Part shown: in pieces, positions 19,350 to 28,495 of the stretch
How the letters are laid out: each line of letters opens with the position of its first letter
Position numbering within the stretch: the stretch's first letter is position 1
DNA from: Fidelibacterota bacterium
GTDB taxonomy: Bacteria > Fidelibacterota > UBA2242 > JAFGTP01
NCBI GenBank assembly: GCA_016934035.1
Contig: JAFGTP010000040.1
Coordinates: forward strand, 124,001 to 188,000
Direction: 5' to 3'
Length of the DNA stretch: 64,000 nt
Notes under the pieces: model-generated
Database searches by the model: none
The model's input: only the letters and a program-made list of their open reading frames with translations
What the model was told of the DNA's origin: nothing
Program-made: the position numbers and the translations under genes

Positions 19350-19991
19350 ATGATCAATGAAAAAGCTTTGAAAAAAGTGGAACTTAAAGTGTTTAGATTG
19401 TCATCCAATGATGGTTTGTTTGATTTTTTCCTGGGGTGTTTTGTATTGATGTTTGCTGTGGCACCATTGCTCAGTTCAAGTCTGGGGGATTTTTGGAGTT
19501 CTATTGTGTTCCTTCCTTTTTGGGTCATAATTTACTTTGTCCTCCTGTTGATCAAAAAAATGGTGATCCTACCCCGAACAGGTAGAGTAAAATTTGGAGA
19601 ATCCCATAGGAAAAAGATGAGGAAATTCCATCTGATCATGTTCATTACCAATTTATTTGTGTTAATAATTGGAGCGTATTTTGTGGTAACCACCAGAAAT
19701 ATGGCAGGATGGGTCCCTGGTGCCATTTTTGGATTTGCTGTGTTGGTGCTATCCAGTGTCGCAGCTTATTTTTTTAATTACCTTCGCATTTTTATTTACG
19801 GTCTTGTCATGCTGCTGGCTTTTTTGATTGGCGAAAGGCTTTTTATCCGTTTTCAGTTTTCTCATCATGGTTACCCGGTTGCTTTCGGCATTACATCCTT
19901 TGCTATTATGATTTCTGGAATAATCCTCTTTATTCGGTTTTTAAAAAAATATCCGCTGCCTGAAATCCATTCAGAGGAGGAATTGGTTTGA
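19350..19991 (+). CDS. Predicted multi-TM membrane protein encoded with wHTH regulator
   Basis: Five or so hydrophobic helices; TTGA overlap with downstream regulator. Confidence 0.65.
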   Translation: MINEKALKKVELKVFRLSSNDGLFDFFLGCFVLMFAVAPLLSSSLGDFWSSIVFLPFWVIIYFVLLLIKKMVILPRTGRVKFGESHRKKMRKFHLIMFITNLFVLIIGAYFVVTTRNMAGWVPGAIFGFAVLVLSSVAAYFFNYLRIFIYGLVMLLAFLIGERLFIRFQFSHHGYPVAFGITSFAIMISGIILFIRFLKKYPLPEIHSEEELV

Positions 19992-20317
19992 ATAAGCCCT
20001 TCTTTGAAGAAGAAAATTTACACTTGCTGGGAGAATTGGATCCGGTGGTCCATGTGCCGGCCCGACTGATGATCATTACTTATCTATATGTTGTGGAAAG
20101 TGCCGATTATGTTTTTCTGATGCGTTTAACCGGTTTATCCTGGGGAAATTTGTATACACATATCACAAAACTCGAAAGTGCCGGATATCTTGTCATGGAA
20201 AAAACCTTCAGGGGCAAAAAGCCTGTCACCATTCTTCATCTCAGTGATCATGGTCGAGAAGTTTTTCGTAAATATAAAAAGGACATGATGAAGGTGCTGG
20301 ATGGGTTGCCGGATTAG
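19988..20317 (+). CDS. Winged-helix transcriptional regulator (MarR/ArsR-like, HTH_34 type)
   Basis: LLGELDPVVHVPARLMIITYLYVVESADYVFLMRLTGLSWGNLYTHITKLESAGYLVMEKTFRGKKPVTILHLSDHGREVF; TTG start after GGAGG. Confidence 0.85.
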   Translation: MNKPFFEEENLHLLGELDPVVHVPARLMIITYLYVVESADYVFLMRLTGLSWGNLYTHITKLESAGYLVMEKTFRGKKPVTILHLSDHGREVFRKYKKDMMKVLDGLPD

Positions 20318-20435
20318 GATATTATTCCGTATGATCAGGCCTTTGAATCCCGGAATAAATTGAGACTAAAAAATTGAATATTTTAGATTTAATTTCATAA
20401 CATGTGGCAGGCGTTTTTTCGGATTTTGGATTAAT

Positions 20436-20918
20436 CTAAGTCTTTTTTAAAAATATAACCTTATGGTCCTTTTCTCCGTAATAATCCGGTAATACAGCTA
20501 TCAGTTCGCAACCCGATTTAAGATAAAATTGCCTTGTTGGTTCATAAATTGGCCGTGATGACGTTTCAATCCAGATATTCCTGCCGCCCATCATTTTAAT
20601 ATGTTCAATTGCCATGGCCATTAATATTTTTCCGAGGCCCTTGCCCTGGTGGGATTTGTGAACGGCAATCCAATAGAGATCAAAACTATCGGCAGTACCG
20701 GGTATTTTTCCGTAAGTGGTAAAGCCAACGGGCATATTTTCGATTTCAGCAATATTAAAAATATAGCCACTTTTTTCTTCGCCTTTTTCGATATTTTCCT
20801 GGGCCAGTTCCCGGGCGATTTCCACCTCAGAATGGTAGAAAAAACCGGTTGATTCCAGGATTTCACTGACGTGATCTATATCATCCTGATTGACTTCTCG
20901 TCGAAATTTCATTTGCAT
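20436..20918 (-). CDS. GNAT-family N-acetyltransferase
   Basis: DLYWIAVHKSHQGKGLGKILMAMAIEHIKMMGGRNIWIETSS...FYLKSGCELIAVLPDYYGEKDHKVIFLKK. Confidence 0.9.
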   Translation of the reverse strand: MQMKFRREVNQDDIDHVSEILESTGFFYHSEVEIARELAQENIEKGEEKSGYIFNIAEIENMPVGFTTYGKIPGTADSFDLYWIAVHKSHQGKGLGKILMAMAIEHIKMMGGRNIWIETSSRPIYEPTRQFYLKSGCELIAVLPDYYGEKDHKVIFLKKT

Positions 20919-21880
20919 CAGTTTAAATCCTTCAAAATTTGTTTGATCATGTATTCATGATGATAACCCGCCTCATTCAGGGCTGCGACAAAGCCACTGT
21001 CATTGGAAATGCAAGGATTACCGTTGATTTCCAGTATATAGGGTTGGTTGTTGTCGTCAACCCTTAAATCCACCCTGACATAACCATGCAGGTTAAAGGA
21101 ATTCCAGCAAAGATCACAGCTCTGCAAAATCATGTTTTTCAGCAAACCATTATCATCAAGTGTTCCAAACCTTCGGTTGGTCTGTTTATATTCTTCGCTG
21201 GTTTCATCCCATTTTGCTTTGTAACCGACAACTTTGGGCTTGTCATCAAAATAGGATGAAAATATCATTTCTGCAGGAGGTAGGACCTCGTGTCCGTTTT
21301 CAGTTGCCAGTAGACTGATATTAAATTCTCGTCCCTCGATGTATTCCTCAATAAAATAATGAGAGGAAGATAATTTTTTTAGTTTTTCTACCTTAGAGGT
21401 TTCCTTTAAGGTAAAAACAGAATCCGTATCGATGCCAACTGAAGCTTCTTCCCAGATTGGCTTCACAATATAGGTTTTCTCCGGGGTTAACCGGTTAATT
21501 TCTCCAATTGCATAAAAATCAGCGGTGGGGATATGATGCAGGCGCATCATTTTTTTAGCCAATACCTTGTTGGTTGTTAAAAACAAGGCATCCAGAGGAA
21601 CGCCGGTGTAGGGGATCTTCAGGGCATTCAGAAGGGCCGGCGCGACGTATAAAAGTTCACCTTTGCCCCAGCCCGATTCCACGAGATTGAAAATAATATC
21701 AGGACTTTGGCTTTGTATTTTTTTTAAATCGGTGTAAATATCATCCCCGACAGATGCGCTTGAAACTTCGTGGCCTAATTTCTGACAGACCGCCTGAACT
21801 AAATCTCTTTGAGCCAGGACATCAATTTCATCTTCTGTGTTATTCTGAATTTTATTGTGCAGAATGATGATTTTACTCAT
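20918..21880 (-). CDS. ATP-grasp ligase, D-Ala-D-Ala ligase-like (copy 2)
   Basis: TYIVKPIWEEASVGID, YFIEEYIEGREFNISLL, YVRVDLRVDDNNQPYILEINGNPCIS. Confidence 0.88.
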   Translation of the reverse strand: MSKIIILHNKIQNNTEDEIDVLAQRDLVQAVCQKLGHEVSSASVGDDIYTDLKKIQSQSPDIIFNLVESGWGKGELLYVAPALLNALKIPYTGVPLDALFLTTNKVLAKKMMRLHHIPTADFYAIGEINRLTPEKTYIVKPIWEEASVGIDTDSVFTLKETSKVEKLKKLSSSHYFIEEYIEGREFNISLLATENGHEVLPPAEMIFSSYFDDKPKVVGYKAKWDETSEEYKQTNRRFGTLDDNGLLKNMILQSCDLCWNSFNLHGYVRVDLRVDDNNQPYILEINGNPCISNDSGFVAALNEAGYHHEYMIKQILKDLN

Positions 21881-22856
21881 AAGAAAAATTCCGTTTAATG
21901 GCCGATTTCAGAATTTCGGAGATAATATCCTGATAGGATTTACCATTTAGATAGCATAAAATGGGTAAGTCTGATGTTTCCGGATTGAGTCCGGCCAAAG
22001 GGTTGACCTCAATAAAACTCAATTTATCATAACGGTCAATTTTGACATCAACACGCCCTCCGTCAAAACAATTGAGCGCTGTCCAGGCCCCCAGGGCCAT
22101 GTTTGTGCATTCTTCCAGCAATGCTCCGGTGACTGGCCGGTACTCTACCAGGTCTTCAAAATTTTCCTTTGTATTATAGGAATATATTTGGGTCATTTCT
22201 TTTTCTTTATAAATAATTTCCATGGCGCCAGGCACATAGGCCTCTTCACCAGATCCCAATACACCGACGGTAAATTCCCGGCCGGGAAGATACTCTTCGA
22301 CGATTACCGGTTGATTGAACTTTTTTAATTTCAGGCTGCAAGCCGTCAATAATTCTTCCTGTGAATGAATGACAGAGCGTTTATCGATTCCTTTGCCGGT
22401 CCCTTCAGAAATGGGTTTGGCAAATAAAGGATATTGAAGGTTGACTTTGGCGATATCTGATGTTTTGTAAATTACCTCAAAGGCCGGTGTGTTGAGGCCA
22501 CAATCCCTTACAATTTGCTTGGCAAAAGCTTTATTTAAAGATACTCCGAGCGTCACGGGATTGGAGAATACATAAGGTATCTTAACCATATCCAGCAGCG
22601 CCGGAACAAGAGATTCACGGCCTTCGCCATATAATCCTTCTGCGATATTAAAAACCATATCCCATTTTTGTCCCTGTTGCAGCTGTTTAATTAAATTTTG
22701 TGCATTGCCAATACGAACGGTTTGATGCCCTTCGTTTCTTATGGCCTTTTCGATCCCTTCAATGGTGCTCACTTTGTCAAATTCTGCTGTTTCTTCCGGA
22801 GAATATCCGTCTTTCAAATAATCTGCTCGCAGATCGTATGTTAATCCTATGATCAT
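21873..22856 (-). CDS. ATP-grasp ligase, D-Ala-D-Ala ligase-like (copy 1)
   Basis: LFAKPISEGTGKGID, VIVEEYLPGREFTVGVLG, GGRVDVKIDRYDKLSFIEVNPLAGLNP. Confidence 0.9.
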   Translation of the reverse strand: MIIGLTYDLRADYLKDGYSPEETAEFDKVSTIEGIEKAIRNEGHQTVRIGNAQNLIKQLQQGQKWDMVFNIAEGLYGEGRESLVPALLDMVKIPYVFSNPVTLGVSLNKAFAKQIVRDCGLNTPAFEVIYKTSDIAKVNLQYPLFAKPISEGTGKGIDKRSVIHSQEELLTACSLKLKKFNQPVIVEEYLPGREFTVGVLGSGEEAYVPGAMEIIYKEKEMTQIYSYNTKENFEDLVEYRPVTGALLEECTNMALGAWTALNCFDGGRVDVKIDRYDKLSFIEVNPLAGLNPETSDLPILCYLNGKSYQDIISEILKSAIKRNFSYE

Positions 22857-24598
22857 TTTTTTTTCTTTTCCATTTTGGATGTGATGTAGCCTTCAAAAAA
22901 ATTTCGGGCATTGGTTCCCAGCGTCCTGTTTTTATATCCGCCCTCCTGGACAAATAAAACAGGGACCGGAATTCGGCCGATTTCAGTGCCATTATTTTTA
23001 AAATCACTTGCTTTTAGTGACCAGGTCCCGGTTGGGTCGCCCTTGGCCGGGTCAAAGCCCAGACTTACAATCAGGTAATCGGGTTTATGTTCCAGGATTT
23101 TTTTTATAGCCCGTTTCAGAAAAACCAAATATTCCCCTCCGGTTATGTTTTCTTTTAGTGGGAAGTTGATGTTGTAACCTTCGCCGATCCCTTCACCTTT
23201 TTCCTCTTCAAAACCGGTAAAATATGGGTAAGCAAAGGAGGGATTGCCATGAATTGAAATTGTCAGCACATCCTTGCGGGAATAGAAAATTTGTTGGTGG
23301 CCGTTTCCGTGGTGATAATCAATATCTAATATGGCCACCTTTCCATATTGCGACAGAAAATGAGCTGCTATGGATGCATTATTGAAATAACAAAAGCCGC
23401 CGAATACATCTTTTTCGGCATGGTGTCCGGGTGGGCGAACCAAGGTATAAGCGCTGTGATAACCTTCCAGTAATAATTCAGCTCCGGTCAGGGCACAGTT
23501 GACACCGGAGCGGGCTGCTAAAAACGCATTCTTATTGATCGGTGTAAATGTATCGATGCAATAATATCCAGCGAGAACGGAAAAATCTTTCGGCGGACGT
23601 GTTAGATTTCTGATGGGGAAGACATAGGGATAAATGGACTTTCCTGCAGGGATTTTGTCGCAGACGGTTTTGATATAATTAAATAACTTGGGATTATGCA
23701 CTTCGGTGATGTGTTTGTCCGGGTATCCTCTTGAAGGCCTTATTTTAAAAACCTTTAATTTTTCAATTTCCTGTAAAATGCTTTTTATGCGGATGGGTGA
23801 TTCGATATAGCCTTTTTCTTTAACATGATGAATGTCATGCATGTCATTGATGATCAGCATGATTTCATCTTTAACCGAACCGGTTTTCTGTATCGGCCTC
23901 TCTTTGTCGATGTATTTGAATTCTCTCAATCTGACAGGGTTATCAGTAATGGATTTGACAACTGTCTGAATATAATCTTCCGGACAATAATCAGGATATT
24001 TTCGTTCCAAAAGAGCTCTGATAATTTTTTTTGCTTTCAGGGCAGACAGTTGAACATCATTTCCCAGGTCATCAAATACCAGATATGGCGGGCAATCATC
24101 TTTGGGATTGACAGAGGTTTCATATTGGGTGCCGATGATGGGCCTGGCCCCGTAACGTTCATAAAAGGCCAACCGTGCTGCATTCTGTTTGAGAAGGCTT
24201 TTGTCCCTGCACAAATTTTCATCATCAGGAAGACATTCCATGAAAATTCCCAGAGAATTGAGCAGTTGGGCTTCTTCCCGGATTCTTTCGTAAACAGCGC
24301 CACCGATTCCCGAGGCAGTTTTACCCGGTTTTACCGCAATATAATCCAGAAAACAGAAATTCAAGTCCGGCAGATAAAACAGAAGGGCAAATCCTTTCAC
24401 ATTGCTCCTGCCATCTTCTGCGACAAAGAGCTGGGATGAAAACCGATATTTTAACGGATTTTTCATCTGTTCCAGAATTTCGATAATTTTTTCTTCTTTT
24501 ACTGCTGGAAAATGAATTCGCAAAATATCAAATACCTGTTGAATAACATGAATATTGGATGGATGGTAGGTATCGGAAATCTTTCGGATTCTGAACAT
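22853..24598 (-). CDS. Fusion: N-terminal GNAT-like domain + C-terminal histone-deacetylase/acetylpolyamine amidohydrolase-like domain
   Basis: GNAT-like FCFLDYIAVKPGKTASGIGGAVYERIREEA; deacetylase YTLVRPPGHHAEKDVFGGFCYFNNASIAAHFL, VAILDIDYHHGNGHQQIFY, LIVSLGFDPAKGDPTGTW, VLFVQEGGYK. Confidence 0.9.
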   Translation of the reverse strand: MFRIRKISDTYHPSNIHVIQQVFDILRIHFPAVKEEKIIEILEQMKNPLKYRFSSQLFVAEDGRSNVKGFALLFYLPDLNFCFLDYIAVKPGKTASGIGGAVYERIREEAQLLNSLGIFMECLPDDENLCRDKSLLKQNAARLAFYERYGARPIIGTQYETSVNPKDDCPPYLVFDDLGNDVQLSALKAKKIIRALLERKYPDYCPEDYIQTVVKSITDNPVRLREFKYIDKERPIQKTGSVKDEIMLIINDMHDIHHVKEKGYIESPIRIKSILQEIEKLKVFKIRPSRGYPDKHITEVHNPKLFNYIKTVCDKIPAGKSIYPYVFPIRNLTRPPKDFSVLAGYYCIDTFTPINKNAFLAARSGVNCALTGAELLLEGYHSAYTLVRPPGHHAEKDVFGGFCYFNNASIAAHFLSQYGKVAILDIDYHHGNGHQQIFYSRKDVLTISIHGNPSFAYPYFTGFEEEKGEGIGEGYNINFPLKENITGGEYLVFLKRAIKKILEHKPDYLIVSLGFDPAKGDPTGTWSLKASDFKNNGTEIGRIPVPVLFVQEGGYKNRTLGTNARNFFEGYITSKMEKKKK

Positions 24599-24608
24599 AA
24601 AAGTTTTT

Positions 24609-25868
24609 TTATCTGATGGGATCGTAATATTTGAACAGGTTACCTTCGTAATTTTTCATGAGGATGTAATCACCTTCACGGCCCTGATAATATTCAGGCA
24701 GCAAGGGTATTTTTCCTCCACCCCCGGGTGTGTCGATGACATAATGAGGAATAGCATAACCACTTGTAAACCCCCTCAGTCCCTTAATAATTTCCAAACC
24801 CTTGGAAATTGGCGTTCGAAAGTGGGCCGAACCGGGAATTGGGTCGCATTGGTAAAGATAATAAGGCCGTATTCTGATTTTTAATAATCGGTGCATTAAT
24901 TCTTTGATCGTTACGACATCATCGTTGACTCCCTGCAGCAACACGGTTTGACTGCCCATCACGATTCCCGCGTCGGCCAGTCGATTGACAGCTTCGACAA
25001 CTTCAGGCGTAATTTCATCCGGATGGGTGCAATGAATGCTCATAAATAGAGGGTGGTATTTTTTTAACATCTTCACGAGACCATTGGTGATCCGCTGAGG
25101 GAGAACCATGGGCACTTTTGTGCCGATTCTGATGATTTCAATATGAGGAATGGCCCGCAGTGAAGAGAGTAGAAATTCAATATGAGTTTCCGGTAAAGTC
25201 AGTGGATCACCGCCTGACACAACAACATCCCTAACCGCTGGATTGTTTCTGATGTATTCAATCGATTTTTCCCAGGCCTTGATGCCAAAATGCTTTTTAT
25301 CCTTAAGAACCATGTGCGAACGGGTACAATAGCGACAATAAGTGGCGCAAAATCCGGTTGATACCATTAATACTCTGTCCGGATAGCGATGAATCAGATT
25401 ATTTACCGGGCACATGGCTTCTTCATGAAGAGGGTCTGATTCTTCCCCTGGTGAAATAAGGAGTTCCCGCATATCAGGAATTACCGTTCTGCTTAGAGCA
25501 GACTTGATGGATTTTCCTGACAGCAAACTGGCATAATATGGGGTAATTCTTAAAGGAAGTTTTCTTGTTTTTGACAGAAAATCAATATCCTCAATACTGC
25601 TGATATCAATAATCTCAGAAAGTTTTTTTATACTGGTATAACTTTTTTGGATTTGCCACCGCCAACTGTTCCACTGTTTGTCTGTTGCATCCGGGAAATA
25701 AGTTTCTCTGAATTTTTGAGTGTCTGGGCTAACAATTTTAAAGTCTGAATTTGGGATTTCTGTTCTGCTAAAGGGTTTTTCTTCAGTGCTGGCTGTTTCC
25801 AACACGGCTTCTTCTAATGAAAGGTCCTTTTGTAAAGGAGGCTCTGAATTCTGATCTGGATTGTTCAT
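24609..25868 (-). CDS. KamA-family radical SAM lysine 2,3-aminomutase
   Basis: STGFCATYCRYCTRSHMV (CxxxCxxC), VVSGGDPLTLP, RIGTKVPMVLPQRIT, YLYQCDPIPGSAHFRTPI, IDTPGGGGKIPLLP. Confidence 0.92.
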   Translation of the reverse strand: MNNPDQNSEPPLQKDLSLEEAVLETASTEEKPFSRTEIPNSDFKIVSPDTQKFRETYFPDATDKQWNSWRWQIQKSYTSIKKLSEIIDISSIEDIDFLSKTRKLPLRITPYYASLLSGKSIKSALSRTVIPDMRELLISPGEESDPLHEEAMCPVNNLIHRYPDRVLMVSTGFCATYCRYCTRSHMVLKDKKHFGIKAWEKSIEYIRNNPAVRDVVVSGGDPLTLPETHIEFLLSSLRAIPHIEIIRIGTKVPMVLPQRITNGLVKMLKKYHPLFMSIHCTHPDEITPEVVEAVNRLADAGIVMGSQTVLLQGVNDDVVTIKELMHRLLKIRIRPYYLYQCDPIPGSAHFRTPISKGLEIIKGLRGFTSGYAIPHYVIDTPGGGGKIPLLPEYYQGREGDYILMKNYEGNLFKYYDPIR

Positions 25869-26384
25869 TATTGAATTATACTTCTTTCTACTTTTTTTAA
25901 TCTGAATGTTTGTTGTAAATAATTGAATGTCAACTCATTTCGAATGTTAAATTTTTGAAATGAATTATGCTGAAATTTACTGTTGGCAAATTTAAAATCA
26001 AGGGATAAAAATATAAAATTTTTGGTCCAAATCAGGTTGAAAATCAGTTGAAAAAGCTGTGGGAGTATTATTGTTTTTTTGAAACAAAATATTGTGCTAA
26101 TTGCCAATTAATCAGCGCAATATAAGAATTGACCATTTCCGGAATATTGGCCTGATATGAGTCTATCGGTGGCCGCTGTTCACCCACTGAATTTTCCAGG
26201 ACCCGGGACGGTCTTCAGCCGGCAGATATACTGTGCTAGTATTTTCAAGATTTTGGAAAATATTTTCGAAGACACAGCCAGTGAATGATTGCAAACCAAA
26301 ATAATTTTAAAGAAGGGGAACATACCTGAATTCAAGGCTTTATTCCCTGCTGTTGATTTTTGGCTCAATGTGGGAAGGGCCCAT

Positions 26385-26972
26385 TTAAAACCGGTACCCA
26401 ATCCTGATTCCGGGTTCAAGTCCCCAGGGTGCCTGTTCCACCTCATCAAGCCCAATTTTTATTTTCCGGTTTGTCAAGGGGACCAGAATATTGATGCCTG
26501 GATTGATTGTCAATTTTTTCTTTAAAACCCATGTGTATCCAAAGGGTACACCGACAAAAAAGCTATTGAAGTTTCCTCTCTGGGCGTTGGCCGAGGTTAC
26601 AACATCATCCCGGGTATATAACATCAAAAAACCAGTGCTCCATTTTTTCAAATCTCTGTGGGAATAAATTTCAAACCGATATCCCAATGCATTCAGTTCA
26701 TCTTCCTGGAACGATTCATCGGTAAGATGCCTGTCATTGATTTCAATATGGGCCAGTACCAGAGAATGTTTCGTGCGCCCGTGGCCCAGAGAACCGCTCA
26801 GGTTGACACTGTTCCATGCCCCGATTCTGGGGGCCATTAAGTCATACTCAATTCCCCATTGGCAATGACTTTCAGCCTCATTCTGGGCCTGAAGGACCGG
26901 CGAAAAAATAATGATGAGGCTTAGGAAATAAAAGTGGGGGATGATTGAACTAATGATTTTTTTAAATTTCAT
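26385..26972 (-). CDS. Secreted/outer-membrane hypothetical protein
   Basis: Likely start MKFKKIISSIIPHFYFLSLIIIFSPVLQAQ at 26972; beta-rich sequence ending in aromatic residue (YRF). Confidence 0.6.
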   Translation of the reverse strand: MKFKKIISSIIPHFYFLSLIIIFSPVLQAQNEAESHCQWGIEYDLMAPRIGAWNSVNLSGSLGHGRTKHSLVLAHIEINDRHLTDESFQEDELNALGYRFEIYSHRDLKKWSTGFLMLYTRDDVVTSANAQRGNFNSFFVGVPFGYTWVLKKKLTINPGINILVPLTNRKIKIGLDEVEQAPWGLEPGIRIGYRF

Positions 26973-27049
26973 ACATATCCTTTTATTTAAATGGGTTTTA
27001 CGGCCGGTTTTCGTGTATTTTAATTGAGACCGTAATGTTTTTTTTATTG

Positions 27050-27805
27050 TCATATTTTGTAAGTCAGGGATGGCTGGTTTTTTTCCTGTGATTGGTTATA
27101 TTTTTGAGCATACCTGCCATATTCCTTCTGCAAAAGGTTCCGGGTAATTTCCTTTCCATGGCCGGGCATAAACCATTGACAGTGTGTCTTGAGTAAATCC
27201 TTCCAACTGGCGATCAATTGCTGCTGGTCATCGGCAAAGGGTGGAAAGATTGAGTTTTTGAGGATACCGAACATGGTATCTCCGACAATGGCAATTTCGT
27301 CGTCCACGATGATACTGATGGAATCGCATGAATGACCGACAGTCCGAAGGATTTGTACCTTGCTGTAAAGGTTGTATAAATCGGGATGGTCCTGTATCAA
27401 TATATCCGGTTCAAAGGGTTCATATCCCAATTTTCTGGCGCCGATCCATTGCCCCAGTCTGGCAATCCCTTTGGTGATCCAAAAGGTTCCGTCAGGTAAG
27501 CGTGTGTAGCCGGTTTTGACCGCATCCCGGGCCGCACCTGAAACCAGGATTCTGCAATGACTTATTTCTTTGATCCTCCTGGCAGACTGGCAATGGTCAA
27601 AATGGGTATGGGTCAAGATCAGGCCGGAAAGGTTTTCCGGCGAGAGGCCCAGCCTGTGAATATTTCTGATTAACTTTCCAAAGGCTGATTTTGTACCGGT
27701 ATCCACGAGAAAATTGGCATTATCCAACTGGACCAGGTAGGCGTTGCTCCTTCCGGACAGCACTCGGCTTATTTTGCAACCATGTTTTGTTTTCCATTTT
27801 TTCAT
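27050..27805 (-). CDS. MBL-fold metallohydrolase
   Basis: GLILTHTHFDHCQSARRIKE, TVGHSCDSISIIVDDEIAIVGDTMF, MPGHGKEI. Confidence 0.92.
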   Translation of the reverse strand: MKKWKTKHGCKISRVLSGRSNAYLVQLDNANFLVDTGTKSAFGKLIRNIHRLGLSPENLSGLILTHTHFDHCQSARRIKEISHCRILVSGAARDAVKTGYTRLPDGTFWITKGIARLGQWIGARKLGYEPFEPDILIQDHPDLYNLYSKVQILRTVGHSCDSISIIVDDEIAIVGDTMFGILKNSIFPPFADDQQQLIASWKDLLKTHCQWFMPGHGKEITRNLLQKEYGRYAQKYNQSQEKNQPSLTYKI

Positions 27806-28027
27806 CTGTTTGCAAGAATCTTTCTTTTTTATCGGCCGCCTGATCCAATATCATCGGCATAGGTAAGTTTCGGCCTAAATTTAAGCAATATGATCCTGAT
27901 TATTTTGATCTATATCATCCCAGGCGGGTTTGGTATATTAAATTCAAAGTTTTGGACATTGGACAAATGGAATCCAGTGCGTAAAATCCGGTTAATACAA
28001 AAGAAGATACCAAGTTCTCCTTTGGAC

Positions 28028-28408
28028 CTAGTTGAGTGCGATAATTATACTGGTTATTAATTGAATACCTGCCACCGGGGCCCAGATTCGTTCTATTTTA
28101 CTGGGGGTTATGGCATTCATTACAGTACCAAGGCCGAAGAAGGCCACCACAAACCAGACTGCAATTTTGGAAAAGGGCATCATGGACGGCGCGACCAGTC
28201 CGGCTCGGGATAAAACAATGCCGGTGATCAACAGCAGAACCAGAATGTTAGCAATAGCGACAACCCTCATTTTGGGAGGGTACCTGCCCGGAAATTTTCC
28301 TCCCATAGAAGCAGCTCCCCAGGGAAGACCTGCCACCAGACAGGCCTGAAAAAGCATCACAATTCCTGATAAAAAAGTAAAAATAATAATTGACAGGGTT
28401 ACGATCAT
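28028..28408 (-). CDS. Small four-TM membrane protein
   Basis: Four hydrophobic helices. Confidence 0.55.
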   Translation of the reverse strand: MIVTLSIIIFTFLSGIVMLFQACLVAGLPWGAASMGGKFPGRYPPKMRVVAIANILVLLLITGIVLSRAGLVAPSMMPFSKIAVWFVVAFFGLGTVMNAITPSKIERIWAPVAGIQLITSIIIALN

Positions 28409-28495
28409 TTTTTTTCCTCGGTTGAAGGGTTCAATATTTCAACAGATCAAATTGCCGGCAGGTGAATTCCTTTCGGTTTTCAAAGTTTTTATCCT

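Noticed and set aside
26180-26455. 91-aa ORF with C-terminal PGPGK resembling the small ORF at 61264..61380
   Set aside because: Similarity limited to a few residues (PGPGK) around a GC-rich motif; overlaps the 26385..26972 gene in another frame.
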